From JACKII01 sp041687435 (GTDB taxonomy: Bacteria; Pseudomonadota; Alphaproteobacteria; Bin95): a DNA stretch of 64,000 nucleotides. A program made the position numbers and the translations under genes. The stretch spans positions 1-64,000 of the forward strand of contig JAWLBX010000021.1 in the NCBI GenBank assembly GCA_041687435.1, given 5' to 3'. Below the pieces are notes generated by a model. That model saw nothing but the letters and a program-made list of their open reading frames with translations. It did not search any database and was not told where the DNA came from. Shown here piece after piece: positions 9,902 through 19,354 of this stretch (position 1 is its first letter; each line of letters starts with the position of its first letter).

Positions 9902-10003
9902 TCCCCCCTTGGCAATTCGCCCCTACGGCAATTAGACAGTCGACAAGCGCGACAGTGGCGGCAAGATGCTGCCTGAACCTTCGCAACAGGGAATCGCTGT
10001 CTC

Positions 10004-10711
10004 ATGTCTGAAGCCGAAGCGGCAAAGGCGCCTGCCAAGCCGCCGCGCATCCGCGACGCCGCCACCATGATCATTGTCCGCCAGCACCAGGGCGAGCCCA
10101 AGGTGCTGATGGGCGAGCGGTCGTCCGGCCATGTGTTTTTCCCGCACCATTATGTTTTCCCCGGCGGCCGGGTCGACCGCGCCGACGGCTATGTCAAACC
10201 CGCAACCGATCTGCGCCAGGATGTTCTGGAACGCCTGACCCAGGCCTGCACCGAACGGCGAGCCCGCGCCCTGGCGCTGGCCGCCGTGCGCGAAACTTTC
10301 GAGGAAGCGGGCCTCATCATCGGCAAGCCGCATCCGCTGCCGCAGCGCGCGCCCAAAGGATGGGAAGATTTCTTCGCCACCGGCAACGCGCCCTGTCTGG
10401 AAAATCTCTCCTTCATCTATCGTGCCATCACGCCGCCCGGCCGCCCGCGCCGGTTCAACGCCCGCTTCTTCGTGGTCGATGCGGAGCACGTGCAGGGCGA
10501 CATGGACCGGGACGACCAGGGCGACGGTGAGCTGCTGAAGCTGAAATGGTTCCGCTTCGCCGATGCGCTGGACCTGAAAATCCGGCCGATCACGGCCATG
10601 GCAATCAAGGAAATCCAAACCCGCATCGCCGCCGGCAACCTGCACGACCCAAACCGGCCGGTGCCCTGGGTCAAGTCGGTCGGCAAGGAAAGGGTGATCG
10701 GCCATCACTGA
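10004..10711 (+). CDS. Nudix hydrolase (NUDT19/NUDT8-like)
   Basis: 235-aa soluble hydrolase that should cleave a nucleoside-diphosphate-linked compound (CoA or nucleotide derivatives are common substrates in related groups). The core of the Nudix box is A-A-V-R-E-T-F-E-E-A-G-L near residues 97-108, giving the metal-binding R-E-x-x-E-E-x-G-x; the upstream Gly of the classical box is not conserved. Early sequence G-H-V-F-F-P-H-H-Y-V-F-P-G-G-R-V matches the region before the box in the NUDT19-like group. ATG has an AGGGAA site. The next gene (NAD(P)HX repair) starts around its stop codon, so both may act in metabolite repair. Confidence 0.85.
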   Translation: MSEAEAAKAPAKPPRIRDAATMIIVRQHQGEPKVLMGERSSGHVFFPHHYVFPGGRVDRADGYVKPATDLRQDVLERLTQACTERRARALALAAVRETFEEAGLIIGKPHPLPQRAPKGWEDFFATGNAPCLENLSFIYRAITPPGRPRRFNARFFVVDAEHVQGDMDRDDQGDGELLKLKWFRFADALDLKIRPITAMAIKEIQTRIAAGNLHDPNRPVPWVKSVGKERVIGHH

Positions 10712-10733
10712 GGAACTCCTCACTGTCACCGAA

Positions 10734-12167
10734 ATGGGCGAGGCTGACCGGCTGGCCATCGCCACCGGCGTGCCTGGCACGGTCTTGATGGAGCATGCCG
10801 GCCGCGCCGTCACGGATGCGATCTGCCAGCGCTGGACCGCACGGCCCGTCGTTGTCCTTTGTGGCCCCGGCAATAATGGCGGCGACGGCTTCGTGGCCGC
10901 CCGCCTGCTGGCCGAACATGGCTGGCCGGTGCGCCTTGCCCTACTAGGCGAGCGATCGGCACTGAAAGGCGATGCCGCCCACCATGCCGCGCTCTGGACC
11001 GGCCCGGTCGAGCCGCTGACCCCCGAATGTGTGGATGGGGCCGGACTGGTTGTGGATGCGCTGTTCGGTGCAGGTCTCTCGCGCCCATTGGGTGGGGTGG
11101 CGGCAGAGACGCTGCGGCGGGTCCGGGCGCCACTGATTGCCGTCGATACGCCCAGTGGCGTGCATGGCAGCACCGGCGCGGTGGAGGGCTATGCACCGCA
11201 AGCGGCGCTGACGGTGACCTTCTTCCGCGGCAAACCCGGACACTGGCTCTATCCCGGACGCGGGCTTTGCGGCGAGTTGGCGGTTGCCGAAATCGGCATT
11301 CCGGCAAATGTGCTGCAACAGATCCGGCCACACACTTGGCGCAACACGCCAAGTTTGTGGCGGGTGCGGGACGTAGGGGCGGACGATCACAAATACCGCC
11401 GCGGCCATTGCCTGGTCGCCTCTGGTGTGATGCCGGGCGCCGCCCGGCTGGCCGCCCATGCGGCCCTGCGCGCTGGAGCCGGGCTGGTGAGTGTCGCCGC
11501 TCCAGCCGACGCATTGGCCGGCCTGGCCACGCTGCCGGCTGCGGTGATCCTGCGCCCCTGCCCGAACTTGCCAGCCTTCGCCGTCCTGGCCGGCGAACCG
11601 CGCGTGACCGGTATCGTCATCGGCCCCGGCGCCGGTGCGGACGGACGGACGCGGCGGCGGGTGCTGGCGGCACTGACGGCAGGCAAGGCCACGGTCATCG
11701 ATGCCGACGGCCTCAGCGCCTTTGCCGCAACGCCGGACCGCCTGTTTAAGGCTCTGGCCGAAGCCGACGCGGTTCTGACCCCGCACGAGGGCGAATTCCG
11801 CCGCCTGTTTCCGGATATCGAGGGCGACAAGCTTGCCCGTACCCGTGCAGCCGCCGCCCGTGCCGATGCGGTGGTCCTGCTGAAAGGCCCGGATACGGTG
11901 ATCGCCGCCCCGGACGGCCGCGCCGCCATCAACGCGAACGCGCCGCCGTGGCTCGCAACCGCCGGCAGCGGTGACGTGTTGTCGGGCATTATCGGCAGCC
12001 TGCTTGCCCAGGGCCTGCCGCCGTTCGAGGCGGCTGCCGCCGGCGCCTGGCTGCATGGCGCGGCGGCAGGCGCGCACGGTCCCGGCCTGATCGCCGACGA
12101 TCTGTCGGGGTGCCTGCCCGCAGCCCTGGCTGCCGCGCGTGACCATGAAAGGGTTGGGCAGGTCTGA
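10734..12167 (+). CDS. nnr: Bifunctional NAD(P)H-hydrate epimerase/dehydratase
   Basis: Repairs hydrated NAD(P)H. The N-terminal YjeF_N epimerase domain (about 1-210) has G-P-G-N-N-G-G-D-G-F-V-A-A-R and D-A-L-F-G-A-G-L-S-R. The C-terminal ADP/ATP-dependent dehydratase domain (about 220-470) has K-Y-R-R-G-H, the D-A-D-G-L stretch, L-T-P-H-E-G-E-F and the end signature G-S-G-D-V-L-S-G-I-I. The first ATG is 10734, but the conserved YjeF_N opening E-L-L-T-V-T-E is encoded just upstream in the same frame, back to an ATC at 10704 with AAGGAAAGG before it; no ATG, GTG or TTG lies between there and an in-frame TGA. The true start may therefore be non-standard. Confidence 0.92.
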   Translation: MGEADRLAIATGVPGTVLMEHAGRAVTDAICQRWTARPVVVLCGPGNNGGDGFVAARLLAEHGWPVRLALLGERSALKGDAAHHAALWTGPVEPLTPECVDGAGLVVDALFGAGLSRPLGGVAAETLRRVRAPLIAVDTPSGVHGSTGAVEGYAPQAALTVTFFRGKPGHWLYPGRGLCGELAVAEIGIPANVLQQIRPHTWRNTPSLWRVRDVGADDHKYRRGHCLVASGVMPGAARLAAHAALRAGAGLVSVAAPADALAGLATLPAAVILRPCPNLPAFAVLAGEPRVTGIVIGPGAGADGRTRRRVLAALTAGKATVIDADGLSAFAATPDRLFKALAEADAVLTPHEGEFRRLFPDIEGDKLARTRAAAARADAVVLLKGPDTVIAAPDGRAAINANAPPWLATAGSGDVLSGIIGSLLAQGLPPFEAAAAGAWLHGAAAGAHGPGLIADDLSGCLPAALAAARDHERVGQV

Positions 12168-12211
12168 CCTTCCCGGCTAGATTGCCAGCAACATGCCGGT
12201 ATGGACTTCCA

Positions 12212-13807
12212 ATGGACCCTCTCTTAATCGCTTTGGCTTTTCTGTTCGGCTTTGGTGCGCGCCAATTGGGACAGCCGCCACTCGTCGGCTTCCTGGTGGC
12301 CGGATTTGCAGCCAATGCCATCGGCATCGAAGGCGGGCGGATGCTCGACTCCATTGCCGACCTGGGCGTTACCCTTTTGTTGTTCCTGATCGGTCTGGAG
12401 CTCGACCCGAAGCGGCTGCTGAAGACCGAGATCTGGGCCACGGCCACGGGCCATGCGGCCACCATCTCGTTACTGTTCGGCGGCGGGGCACTGGCGGCCG
12501 CGGCAGCGGGAATCGGGGCCTTTGCCGGCCTCTCCTGGGAAGGCGCGCTGGCGCTAGGGTTTGCGCTGTCCTTTTCCTCCACCGTGTTCGCGGTCAAAAA
12601 CCTGGACGACCGCGGCGAGCATAGCGCCCTGCACGGCCGCACCGCCATCGGCATCCTGATTCTGCAGGATATCTTCGCGGTCGTCTTTTTGACGTTTGCG
12701 GGCGGCAAACTGCCGGAGATTTGGGCGCTTGCCCTGCTCGCGGTGCTGGCGCTGCGCGGTCCGCTGCTGGCGCTGATGCCCCGCATCGGCCATGGCGAGC
12801 TTTTCCTGCTGTTCGGGCTGTTCCTGGCGCTGGGCATGGGCGCCGGAGTGTTCGGCATGGCCGGGCTGAAACCCGACCTCGGCGCCCTGGTGCTGGGGGC
12901 GGTGCTGGCCGGGCATCCGCGGGCGCGCGAGCTGGCGCATGCGATGTTCCCGCTGAAAGACCTGTTGCTGATCGGGTTTTTCCTGCAAATCGGGCTGGCT
13001 GGCATTCCCACCTGGGAGCACCTGGCGATCGCTGCAGTTCTGGTCGCCCTGGTGCCGGTCAAGAGCGTGCTGTTCGCCCTGGCCTTCGCCCAGATGCGCT
13101 TCCGCGCGCGGTCCTCGATCCTGGGGGCGTTGGCGCTCGGCAGCTACAGCGAGTTCGGCCTGATCGTCAGCGCCATCGCCGCAAACGCCGGCTGGATCGC
13201 GCCGCACTGGCCGGCAATCATCGCCATCGCCGTTGCCGGCAGCTTCATTCTGGCGGCCCCGTTCCAGAACGCGGCCCACCACCTGAACCCGCACCGCCAC
13301 CGTTGGCTCGCCCGGTTCGAGCGCCGGCGCCGCCACCCGGAAGAACAGCCGATCCAGTTCGGCGACGCACGCATTGCCGTTCTCGGCATGGGGCGGATCG
13401 GCAGCGGCGCCTATGACGACCTGGTGCGCCATTGCGGCGACGTGGTGATCGGGGTGGAGTTGGACGCCGCCAAGGTCGCGGACGCCCGCGCCGCCGGGCG
13501 CCGCGTCGTCCAGGCGGATGTGACCGACCCCGCCTTCTGGCACCGGCTGGAGCGTGGACGGGTGGAGCTTGTGCTGCTGGCCATGCCGGCGCATGACAGC
13601 AACATGTTCGCCCACCGCCTGCTGCGGGCCAGCCAGTACGAAGGCAAGGTCGCCGCAATCGCCCGCTTTCCGGACGAGGCGGAAGCGCTGGAGGAGGCGG
13701 GCATCGACATCGCCTTTAACATGTATGCCGAGGCCGGCGCCGGCTTTGCCAGCCATGTGCGCAGCAATCTCGAAGACATCATCCCGCGGGTGAGCCAAAC
13801 CTCATGA
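12212..13807 (+). CDS. Kef/CPA2-type cation:proton antiporter with TrkA-N domain
   Basis: 531-aa monovalent cation (probably K+) proton antiporter. Residues 1 to about 360 contain roughly 12 hydrophobic segments of the CPA2 type, including L-L-F-L-I-G-L-E-L-D-P-K-R and A-L-S-F-S-S-T-V-F-A-V-K. The cytoplasmic tail carries a Rossmann-like TrkA-N domain opening I-A-V-L-G-M-G-R-I-G, where NAD(H)-type nucleotides would gate the channel. The ATG at 12212 is chosen because the upstream TTG at 12182 would add a non-conserved leader. The stop overlaps the next gene's start by 4 nt. Confidence 0.88.
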   Translation: MDPLLIALAFLFGFGARQLGQPPLVGFLVAGFAANAIGIEGGRMLDSIADLGVTLLLFLIGLELDPKRLLKTEIWATATGHAATISLLFGGGALAAAAAGIGAFAGLSWEGALALGFALSFSSTVFAVKNLDDRGEHSALHGRTAIGILILQDIFAVVFLTFAGGKLPEIWALALLAVLALRGPLLALMPRIGHGELFLLFGLFLALGMGAGVFGMAGLKPDLGALVLGAVLAGHPRARELAHAMFPLKDLLLIGFFLQIGLAGIPTWEHLAIAAVLVALVPVKSVLFALAFAQMRFRARSSILGALALGSYSEFGLIVSAIAANAGWIAPHWPAIIAIAVAGSFILAAPFQNAAHHLNPHRHRWLARFERRRRHPEEQPIQFGDARIAVLGMGRIGSGAYDDLVRHCGDVVIGVELDAAKVADARAAGRRVVQADVTDPAFWHRLERGRVELVLLAMPAHDSNMFAHRLLRASQYEGKVAAIARFPDEAEALEEAGIDIAFNMYAEAGAGFASHVRSNLEDIIPRVSQTS

Positions 13808-14598
13808 CCCAATACACGTCCAATCCGGTTGCACTCGATTTCGACGAGGCCGGCAGCGGCCCGCCGCTGTTGATCCTGCACGGCCTGCTGGGCCAGGCGC
13901 GCAACTGGGCCAGCCAGATGAAGCTGTTCGCCCGCGATCACCGTGTTCTGGCGGTCGATCTGCGCAACCATGGTCGCTCGCCCTGGGCGGACGGCATGAC
14001 TTATGAAGCCATGGCCGACGACATCGCCCTGCTGGCGGAGCGAGTCGGGCCGCCGGTGCGGATCGTCGGTCACTCCATGGGCGGCAAGGTCACCATGGTG
14101 ACGGCGTTGAAATTCCCGGAATTGGTGGAAAAGGCCGTGGTCGTCGATATCTCGCCGGTAAGGCATGAACAGACGCCGTTCTATGGCTATCTGGAGGCAA
14201 TGCTGGCACTCGACCTGTCCAGCATCACCCGGCGCGGCCAGGCCGACAAATTGCTGACCGACGCCATTCCCAGCGACGCCGAACGCGCCTTCCTGCTGCT
14301 GAACCTTGCGGCCGAAGCCGGGCAGGGGCTGCGCTGGCGGCCCAATCTGCAGGAACTCTACAACCGTCTGGCGGACATCCTCGACTGGCCGGAACATCTG
14401 TTCGACTACCGCAATGCGGACCCGATCCTGTTCGTCGCGGGTGGCGATTCCCCCTACATCCAGGAAAGCCACAAGCCGGCAATCGCCCGCCTGTTCCCGA
14501 ACGCGGAATACGCCACCATCCCCGGCGCGCGGCACTGGGTACACGCCGACCAGCCGAAGGCATTTCACGAAACGGTATCGGCCTTCCTCAATCGCTGA
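13804..14598 (+). CDS. Alpha/beta-fold hydrolase (YbfF-like esterase)
   Basis: 264-aa soluble alpha/beta hydrolase. The oxyanion strand is L-L-I-L-H-G-L-L-G-Q, the nucleophile elbow G-H-S-M-G-G-K (Ser near residue 95) and the catalytic His is in G-A-R-H-W-V-H-A-D-Q-P. The layout and length match the YbfF group of acyl esterases. ATGA overlap with the antiporter gene indicates coupling, though no functional link is obvious. Substrate unknown. Confidence 0.85.
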   Translation: MTQYTSNPVALDFDEAGSGPPLLILHGLLGQARNWASQMKLFARDHRVLAVDLRNHGRSPWADGMTYEAMADDIALLAERVGPPVRIVGHSMGGKVTMVTALKFPELVEKAVVVDISPVRHEQTPFYGYLEAMLALDLSSITRRGQADKLLTDAIPSDAERAFLLLNLAAEAGQGLRWRPNLQELYNRLADILDWPEHLFDYRNADPILFVAGGDSPYIQESHKPAIARLFPNAEYATIPGARHWVHADQPKAFHETVSAFLNR

Positions 14599-14658
14599 AA
14601 CGGTAGTATGTTGCGCCGCAACATTCCGCGTTCAGCGCAATATGAGGTTGTTCAAGCC

Positions 14659-15558
14659 ATGGCCGTTTCCGACATTCACGGACCCACCAGCCACGTCTAT
14701 TTCTCGCAACGCCTGCGGCTGCATTATGTCGACTGGGGCAACCGGGATGCGCCGCCGCTGCTGCTGGTTCATGGCGGCCGCGACCACTGCCGCAACTGGG
14801 ACTGGGTCGCTCAGGAACTGCGCCATGACTACCACATCATCGCGCCCGATCTGCGCGGCCACGGCGACAGCGAATGGCTGCGCGGCTCGGTCTATCGCAT
14901 TCAGGACTACATCTACGACATCGCCCAGCTGATTCACCAGCTGGACCTGGCGCCGGTGACGATCCTCAGCCACTCGCTCGGCGGCCAGATCAGCTTGGCC
15001 TATACCGGCATCTATCCGGAGAAAGTCAAAAAAATCCTGGCGATCGAGGGGCTCGGCATGTCGCCGAAGCGCAATGCGGAACAGGCAGCCACCCCGCCGG
15101 ACGAGCGCATGCGCAAATGGATCGACGAGTTGCGCGGCATCGCCGGCCGCGCGCCCAGGCGCTACAAAACTCTGGACGAAGCCTTCCAGCGCATGCACGA
15201 GGCGAACAAGCACCTGTCTGCGGAAAAAGCGCGGCACCTGACCGAACACGGCGTCCACCAGAACGAGGACGGCACCTACACCTGGAAGTTCGACAACTAC
15301 GTCCACGCCGACCGGCCGTTCGGCATGTCGCCGGAACAGAACGCGCAATTGTGGAACCGCATCACCTGCCCGGCGATGCTGGTCTATGGCGCGGACAGCT
15401 GGGCCAGCGACCCGGTGAAGGATGGCCGTGCGCAGAATTTCAACACGGCGGAGATCGTGCGTGTGCCGGATGCAAGCCATTGGGTGCATCACGACCAGCT
15501 CGACATTTTCATGGGCCATGTGCGCCGGTTCCTCAGCGACGGCTACCGCACCCCCTAG
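14659..15558 (+). CDS. Alpha/beta-fold hydrolase
   Basis: 299-aa alpha/beta hydrolase. Visible are L-L-L-V-H-G-G-R-D-H at the oxyanion loop, nucleophile elbow S-H-S-L-G-G-Q and catalytic His in D-A-S-H-W-V-H-H-D-Q. It is not a close copy of the preceding hydrolase: the lid region between about 150 and 220 is basic and different. The ATG at 14659 (MAVSDIHG) is preferred to an upstream in-frame ATG at 14608. It runs with the preceding genes on the same strand. Substrate unknown. Confidence 0.82.
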   Translation: MAVSDIHGPTSHVYFSQRLRLHYVDWGNRDAPPLLLVHGGRDHCRNWDWVAQELRHDYHIIAPDLRGHGDSEWLRGSVYRIQDYIYDIAQLIHQLDLAPVTILSHSLGGQISLAYTGIYPEKVKKILAIEGLGMSPKRNAEQAATPPDERMRKWIDELRGIAGRAPRRYKTLDEAFQRMHEANKHLSAEKARHLTEHGVHQNEDGTYTWKFDNYVHADRPFGMSPEQNAQLWNRITCPAMLVYGADSWASDPVKDGRAQNFNTAEIVRVPDASHWVHHDQLDIFMGHVRRFLSDGYRTP

Positions 15559-15630
15559 CGCTTCCTCCCCGGCTTGCCTAGACTGCGGCAAATACTGGAA
15601 ACGCCCGCAGATCATCAAGATGGGGAAGGC

Positions 15631-17235
15631 ATGTCCACCTACGATTATATTATTGTCGGCGCCGGTTCGGCCGGATGCGTCCTGGCCGCCCGGCTGACCG
15701 AAGACCCCTCCAAAACCGTGCTGCTGCTGGAAGCCGGGCCGGAGGACAAGTCGATGTGGATCGACATCCCCGCAGGCTTCTCCAAGCTGCTGAACAACCC
15801 GAAATACAACTGGAATTTCGAGTCCGAGCCGGAGCCGACCATGAAAGGTCGGCAGATCCCGATCCCCCGCGGTAAGACGCTGGGCGGCTCGTCCTCGATC
15901 AACGGCATGTTGTATGTGCGCGGCAACCCGCTCGACTACAACTCGTGGAGCCAGCTGGGCAACCGCGGCTGGTCTTATGAGAGCGTGCTGCCCTATTTCA
16001 AGAAGTCCGAGCATTTCGAGGGTGATGCGGACGAAGCCCGCGGCAAGGGCGGCCCGCTGAACGTCGCCCACATGCGCGAGCGGCACGAAATGTGCGACGC
16101 CTGGATCAAGGCGGCGGCGGCAGAGGGCTTCCCGGTCAACAAGGACTACAACAACGGCAACCAGGAAGGCTTTGGCTACTATCAGGTGACGCAAAAGGAC
16201 GGCAAGCGCCACAGCCTGGCCCGCGCCTTCCTCGACCCGGCTCGCGCCCGCAAGAACCTGCACATCGTCACCAACGCGCTGACCCACCGCGTACTTCTGG
16301 ATGGCAAGAAGGCCGTCGGCGTCGAATATTCCGTCCACGGCGACAAACGCGAGGCGCGGGTCACACGTGAGGTAATCGTCTCCTGCGGCTCCGTCAGCTC
16401 CCCCGGCGTGCTGGAGCATTCGGGCATCGGCCGGCCGGACGTGCTGAAACCACTAGGCATCGAGGTGAAACACGAACTCCCCGGCGTTGGCGAGAACTAT
16501 GGCGATCACTGCGCGCCGCGCATGCGCTGGCGCGTAACCAAGCCGATCACGCTCAACGAGCAGAGCCGCGGCCTGTCGCTGGTGAAGGAAGTGCTGAAGT
16601 ATTACACCAGCCACAACGGTATCCTCACCCTGACCGCCGGCGTCTGCTACGGTTTCGTCAAGACGAACGACCATGTGGAAGAGCCCGACATGCAATTCCA
16701 CTTCGCCCCGGCGTCCTACGACACCGCGCAGACGCGGGAGTTGGAGAAGGAGCCGGGTATGACCACGGTGATCGGCCAGTGCCGGCCGGAAAGCCGCGGC
16801 TCGATCCATATTAGATCGGCCCAAGTCCACGAGGCTCCAGCGATCCGCCCCAACTTCCTGGCGGAAAAGGCGGATCAGGATTGCACCGTCGCGGGCCTGA
16901 TGATCGCGCGCCGCATCATCGAAAACCCGGTCATGGCCCCCTACCGCAAGTTCGAGGTCGCTCCCGGCCAGGACTGCAACACCTATGACGAGTGGCTGGA
17001 CTTCGCCCGATCCAACGCCCAGACCACCTATCACGTGGTCGGCACCTGCAAGATGGGGCCGGAACACGACCGTATGGCCGTGGTCGACGATCAGTTGCGG
17101 GTGCACGGCATTGAGGGGCTGCGGGTGATCGACGCCTCCATCATGCCGACCGTGCCGAGCGGCAACACGAACGCGCCGACCATCATGGTCGCCGAAAAGG
17201 GCGCCGACCTGATCAAAGAAGCCGCCGCGGCCTGA
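15631..17235 (+). CDS. GMC-family oxidoreductase (choline/alcohol dehydrogenase-like)
   Basis: 534-aa FAD-dependent oxidoreductase of the glucose-methanol-choline family. The N-terminal FAD loop is Y-D-Y-I-I-V-G-A-G-S-A-G-C-V-L-A-A-R-L, the GMC signature 1 is G-K-T-L-G-G-S-S-S-I-N-G-M-L-Y-V-R-G, and the active-site His lies in T-Y-H-V-V-G-T-C-K-M-G with the partner Asn in G-N-T-N-A-P-T. This matches alcohol/choline dehydrogenases; the alcohol substrate is not determined. ATG 15631 has GGGGAAGG upstream and gives the normal N-terminus. Confidence 0.9.
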   Translation: MSTYDYIIVGAGSAGCVLAARLTEDPSKTVLLLEAGPEDKSMWIDIPAGFSKLLNNPKYNWNFESEPEPTMKGRQIPIPRGKTLGGSSSINGMLYVRGNPLDYNSWSQLGNRGWSYESVLPYFKKSEHFEGDADEARGKGGPLNVAHMRERHEMCDAWIKAAAAEGFPVNKDYNNGNQEGFGYYQVTQKDGKRHSLARAFLDPARARKNLHIVTNALTHRVLLDGKKAVGVEYSVHGDKREARVTREVIVSCGSVSSPGVLEHSGIGRPDVLKPLGIEVKHELPGVGENYGDHCAPRMRWRVTKPITLNEQSRGLSLVKEVLKYYTSHNGILTLTAGVCYGFVKTNDHVEEPDMQFHFAPASYDTAQTRELEKEPGMTTVIGQCRPESRGSIHIRSAQVHEAPAIRPNFLAEKADQDCTVAGLMIARRIIENPVMAPYRKFEVAPGQDCNTYDEWLDFARSNAQTTYHVVGTCKMGPEHDRMAVVDDQLRVHGIEGLRVIDASIMPTVPSGNTNAPTIMVAEKGADLIKEAAAA

Positions 17236-17260
17236 CCGCGGCTTGCGGCTCGGCGCTGGC

Positions 17261-17998
17261 CTATTCGGCGCCGCGCCGCCGGCGCACCTGATCCCAGGCG
17301 GCGTTGATGCGGGCGACCTTGTCGGTAGCGACGTCGATCGCCTCCTGGGGCATGCCCTGGGCCATCAGCCGGTCGGGATGGTTCTCGCGTACCAACTGGC
17401 GATGGCGGGCGCGGATTTCGTCCAGCGGCGCATCGTGCGCCACGCCCAACACGGTAAAGGGGTCGCTCTCGTCCGGCCCCATGTGGGTTTCGCGGATGCG
17501 GGCGAAATCCGCCTTTCCGATGCCGAAAATCTCCGCCACCCGCTCCAGGAACCGCAACTCGTCGGCAGTGACCCGGCCATCGGCAGAGGCAATGACAAAC
17601 AGGCAATCCAGCACCTGTTCCAACACCAAAGGGCTGTCGCGCAGCATGCGGGACAATTGGTGGGCATAGGATTCGAAGCCGGCAACATCGCGCTTTGCCT
17701 GGTTGAACAAGCGGGCGACGTTTTTCTCCTCATCCGGCGCGGTGCGGAACACGCGGCGGAACGCGGCGATCTCCGCCTGGGTGACGACGCCATCCGCCTT
17801 TGCCATTTTCGCGCCTAGCGCGATCACGCCGATGGTGAAGCCGATTTGGCGGGTGACATCCTCTTCCTCACGCTGCGGCTCGGGTTCGCTTTTCTGATCG
17901 ACCGCGAAATGTCCGGCGACCGCACCGATCAGCGCACCGATTGGGCCGCCGAGTGCCAGCCCTGCGGCCCCGCCCAGAATTTTTCCCCAAATGCTCAT
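17261..17998 (-). CDS. DjlA-like TerB/J-domain protein
   Basis: 245-aa DnaK co-chaperone candidate. The first 30 residues (A-A-G-L-A-L-G-G-P-I-G-A-L-I-G-A-V-A-G-H) form a Gly-rich membrane anchor, as in DjlA. A TerB-like helical domain (about 50-160) follows, and a J domain closes the protein with the diagnostic H-P-D in V-R-E-N-H-P-D-R. Length and order match DjlA. It should stimulate DnaK at the inner membrane. It converges with the GMC gene and stands alone. Confidence 0.9.
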   Translation of the reverse strand: MSIWGKILGGAAGLALGGPIGALIGAVAGHFAVDQKSEPEPQREEEDVTRQIGFTIGVIALGAKMAKADGVVTQAEIAAFRRVFRTAPDEEKNVARLFNQAKRDVAGFESYAHQLSRMLRDSPLVLEQVLDCLFVIASADGRVTADELRFLERVAEIFGIGKADFARIRETHMGPDESDPFTVLGVAHDAPLDEIRARHRQLVRENHPDRLMAQGMPQEAIDVATDKVARINAAWDQVRRRRGAE

Positions 17999-18143
17999 AA
18001 ACCTGCCTCCGCCATCGCCATGCCGGCCTGTCCCTCACCCTGGAGCAGCGCCGGCGCATGGACCATAATCACGAGATGCTCCGGAATGCCACCCACCAAA
18101 AGGAACGATTATGCAACCCGCGCCTGCCTTCCGCTGCTGTGCC

Positions 18144-18172
18144 GGCAAATGGCGGCAAACGGCGGCAAACGG
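18144..18172. repeat. Three tandem 10-bp units
   Basis: GGCAAATGGC, GGCAAACGGC and GGCAAACGG follow each other without gap in the space between the DjlA-like gene and the end of the sugar dehydrogenase gene. The units do not fall in any gene that can be supported. Function unknown. Confidence 0.8.
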
Positions 18173-18182
18173 AAAGGCTGGG

Positions 18183-19325
18183 TCAGTCTGCCGGCTCCAG
18201 GCGCACCAAACGGCCATTGCTGGCATCGGTTAGCAGATAGACCAGCCCATCCGGCCCGGCCCGAACGTCGCGGATGCGGCCAATTGCACGCTGCAGAAAC
18301 CGCTCCTCACCCGTCACCCGGTCGCCGTCGAGTGTGAGCCGGGTCAGCAACTGGTCTTTCAATGCGCCAATCAACAGGCTGCCGCGCCAGCCCGCAAAGG
18401 CAGCGCCATCATAGAAAGCCATGCCGGACGGCGCGATGCTGGGCACCCAGACATGCACGGGCGCGGTCAGGCCCGGCGCGCTGGCCTGACCGGTGCCGAC
18501 CGGCGTGCCGCTGTAGTTGACGCCATGGCTGACGAGCGGCCAGCCGTAATTGGCACCCGGCTGCACGATATTGACCTCGTCACCGCCGCGCGGCCCGTGC
18601 TCCTGCAGCCAGAGTACGCCGGTTTGCGGATGCAGCGCCGCCCCTTGCGGGTTGCGGTGGCCATAGGAATAGATCTCGGCCCGCACATCCGACCGCCCGG
18701 TGAACGGATTGTCCGGCGGTACTTGGCCGTCGCGCGTCACCCGCACGACCGAGCCGCTGTGATCCATCAAATCCTGCGACGGCGTTTGCCGGCCGCGGTC
18801 GCCAAGCGTGAGCGCCACCGTGCCATCCGCCAGCAAAACGATGCGCCCGCCGAAATGCCGGCCACCAGGATGGTTCGGTTCCGCGTCGAACAGTACGGTG
18901 ACGTCTTCCAGACGCTCGTCGGCCAGCCGTGCGCGAGCAAGCCGGGTGTTGGCGCCACCGGGGCCTTCCGCTGCATAACTGAAATAGAGCAGGCGGTTGC
19001 TCTCGAATTCCGGGTCGAGCGCCAGGTCCAGCAGCCCGCCCTGTCCGGAAGCATAGACCGCCGGCACGCCGCGGATGGGCGTGCGCCGGGTGCCATCCGG
19101 GCTGAAACGCCAGAGCCGCCCCGGCCGCTCCGTCACCAGCAGGTCGCCGCCCGGCAAAAAGGCGAGCGACCATGGGTGTTCCAGGTCGCCCGCCAGTTCG
19201 ACAACGCGCACGGGGTGCCGTTCGGTTTCGACCACGGCTAGGGTTTCGGCCGCCGGCAGCGGCTGGAAGGCTGCGGCGAACAGCATCAGCCCAGCCAGCA
19301 GGGTATTGCGGATTGTGTTTGGCAT
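18183..19325 (-). CDS. PQQ-dependent soluble sugar dehydrogenase (GSDH family)
   Basis: 380-aa secreted six-bladed propeller enzyme oxidising aldoses with PQQ. A signal peptide covers about 1-25 (ends P-A-A-E). The propeller starts L-E-H-P-W-S-L-A-F-L-P-G-G-D-L-L-V-T-E-R, with later G-G-L-L-D-L-A, Y-G-H-R-N-P-Q-G and the E-H-G-P-R-G-G-D-E-V-N motif typical of glucose/sorbosone dehydrogenases (calcium/PQQ region). Upstream in-frame sequence to 19457 would place 44 extra residues before the signal peptide and overlap the PEP-CTERM gene, so ATG 19325 is chosen. Sugar specificity unknown. Confidence 0.88.
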   Translation of the reverse strand: MPNTIRNTLLAGLMLFAAAFQPLPAAETLAVVETERHPVRVVELAGDLEHPWSLAFLPGGDLLVTERPGRLWRFSPDGTRRTPIRGVPAVYASGQGGLLDLALDPEFESNRLLYFSYAAEGPGGANTRLARARLADERLEDVTVLFDAEPNHPGGRHFGGRIVLLADGTVALTLGDRGRQTPSQDLMDHSGSVVRVTRDGQVPPDNPFTGRSDVRAEIYSYGHRNPQGAALHPQTGVLWLQEHGPRGGDEVNIVQPGANYGWPLVSHGVNYSGTPVGTGQASAPGLTAPVHVWVPSIAPSGMAFYDGAAFAGWRGSLLIGALKDQLLTRLTLDGDRVTGEERFLQRAIGRIRDVRAGPDGLVYLLTDASNGRLVRLEPAD

Positions 19326-19354
19326 ATGGCTTCCGGCGGTTTGCGGAAAGTCGA

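Noticed and set aside
14632..16419. 595-aa minus-strand open frame over a hydrolase and the GMC gene
   Set aside because: Antisense shadow; the sense genes have complete catalytic motifs.
18111..18240. Short frame with AAGGAA site at 18111
   Set aside because: It runs antisense into the sugar dehydrogenase gene and spans the 10-bp tandem repeats; no recognisable feature.
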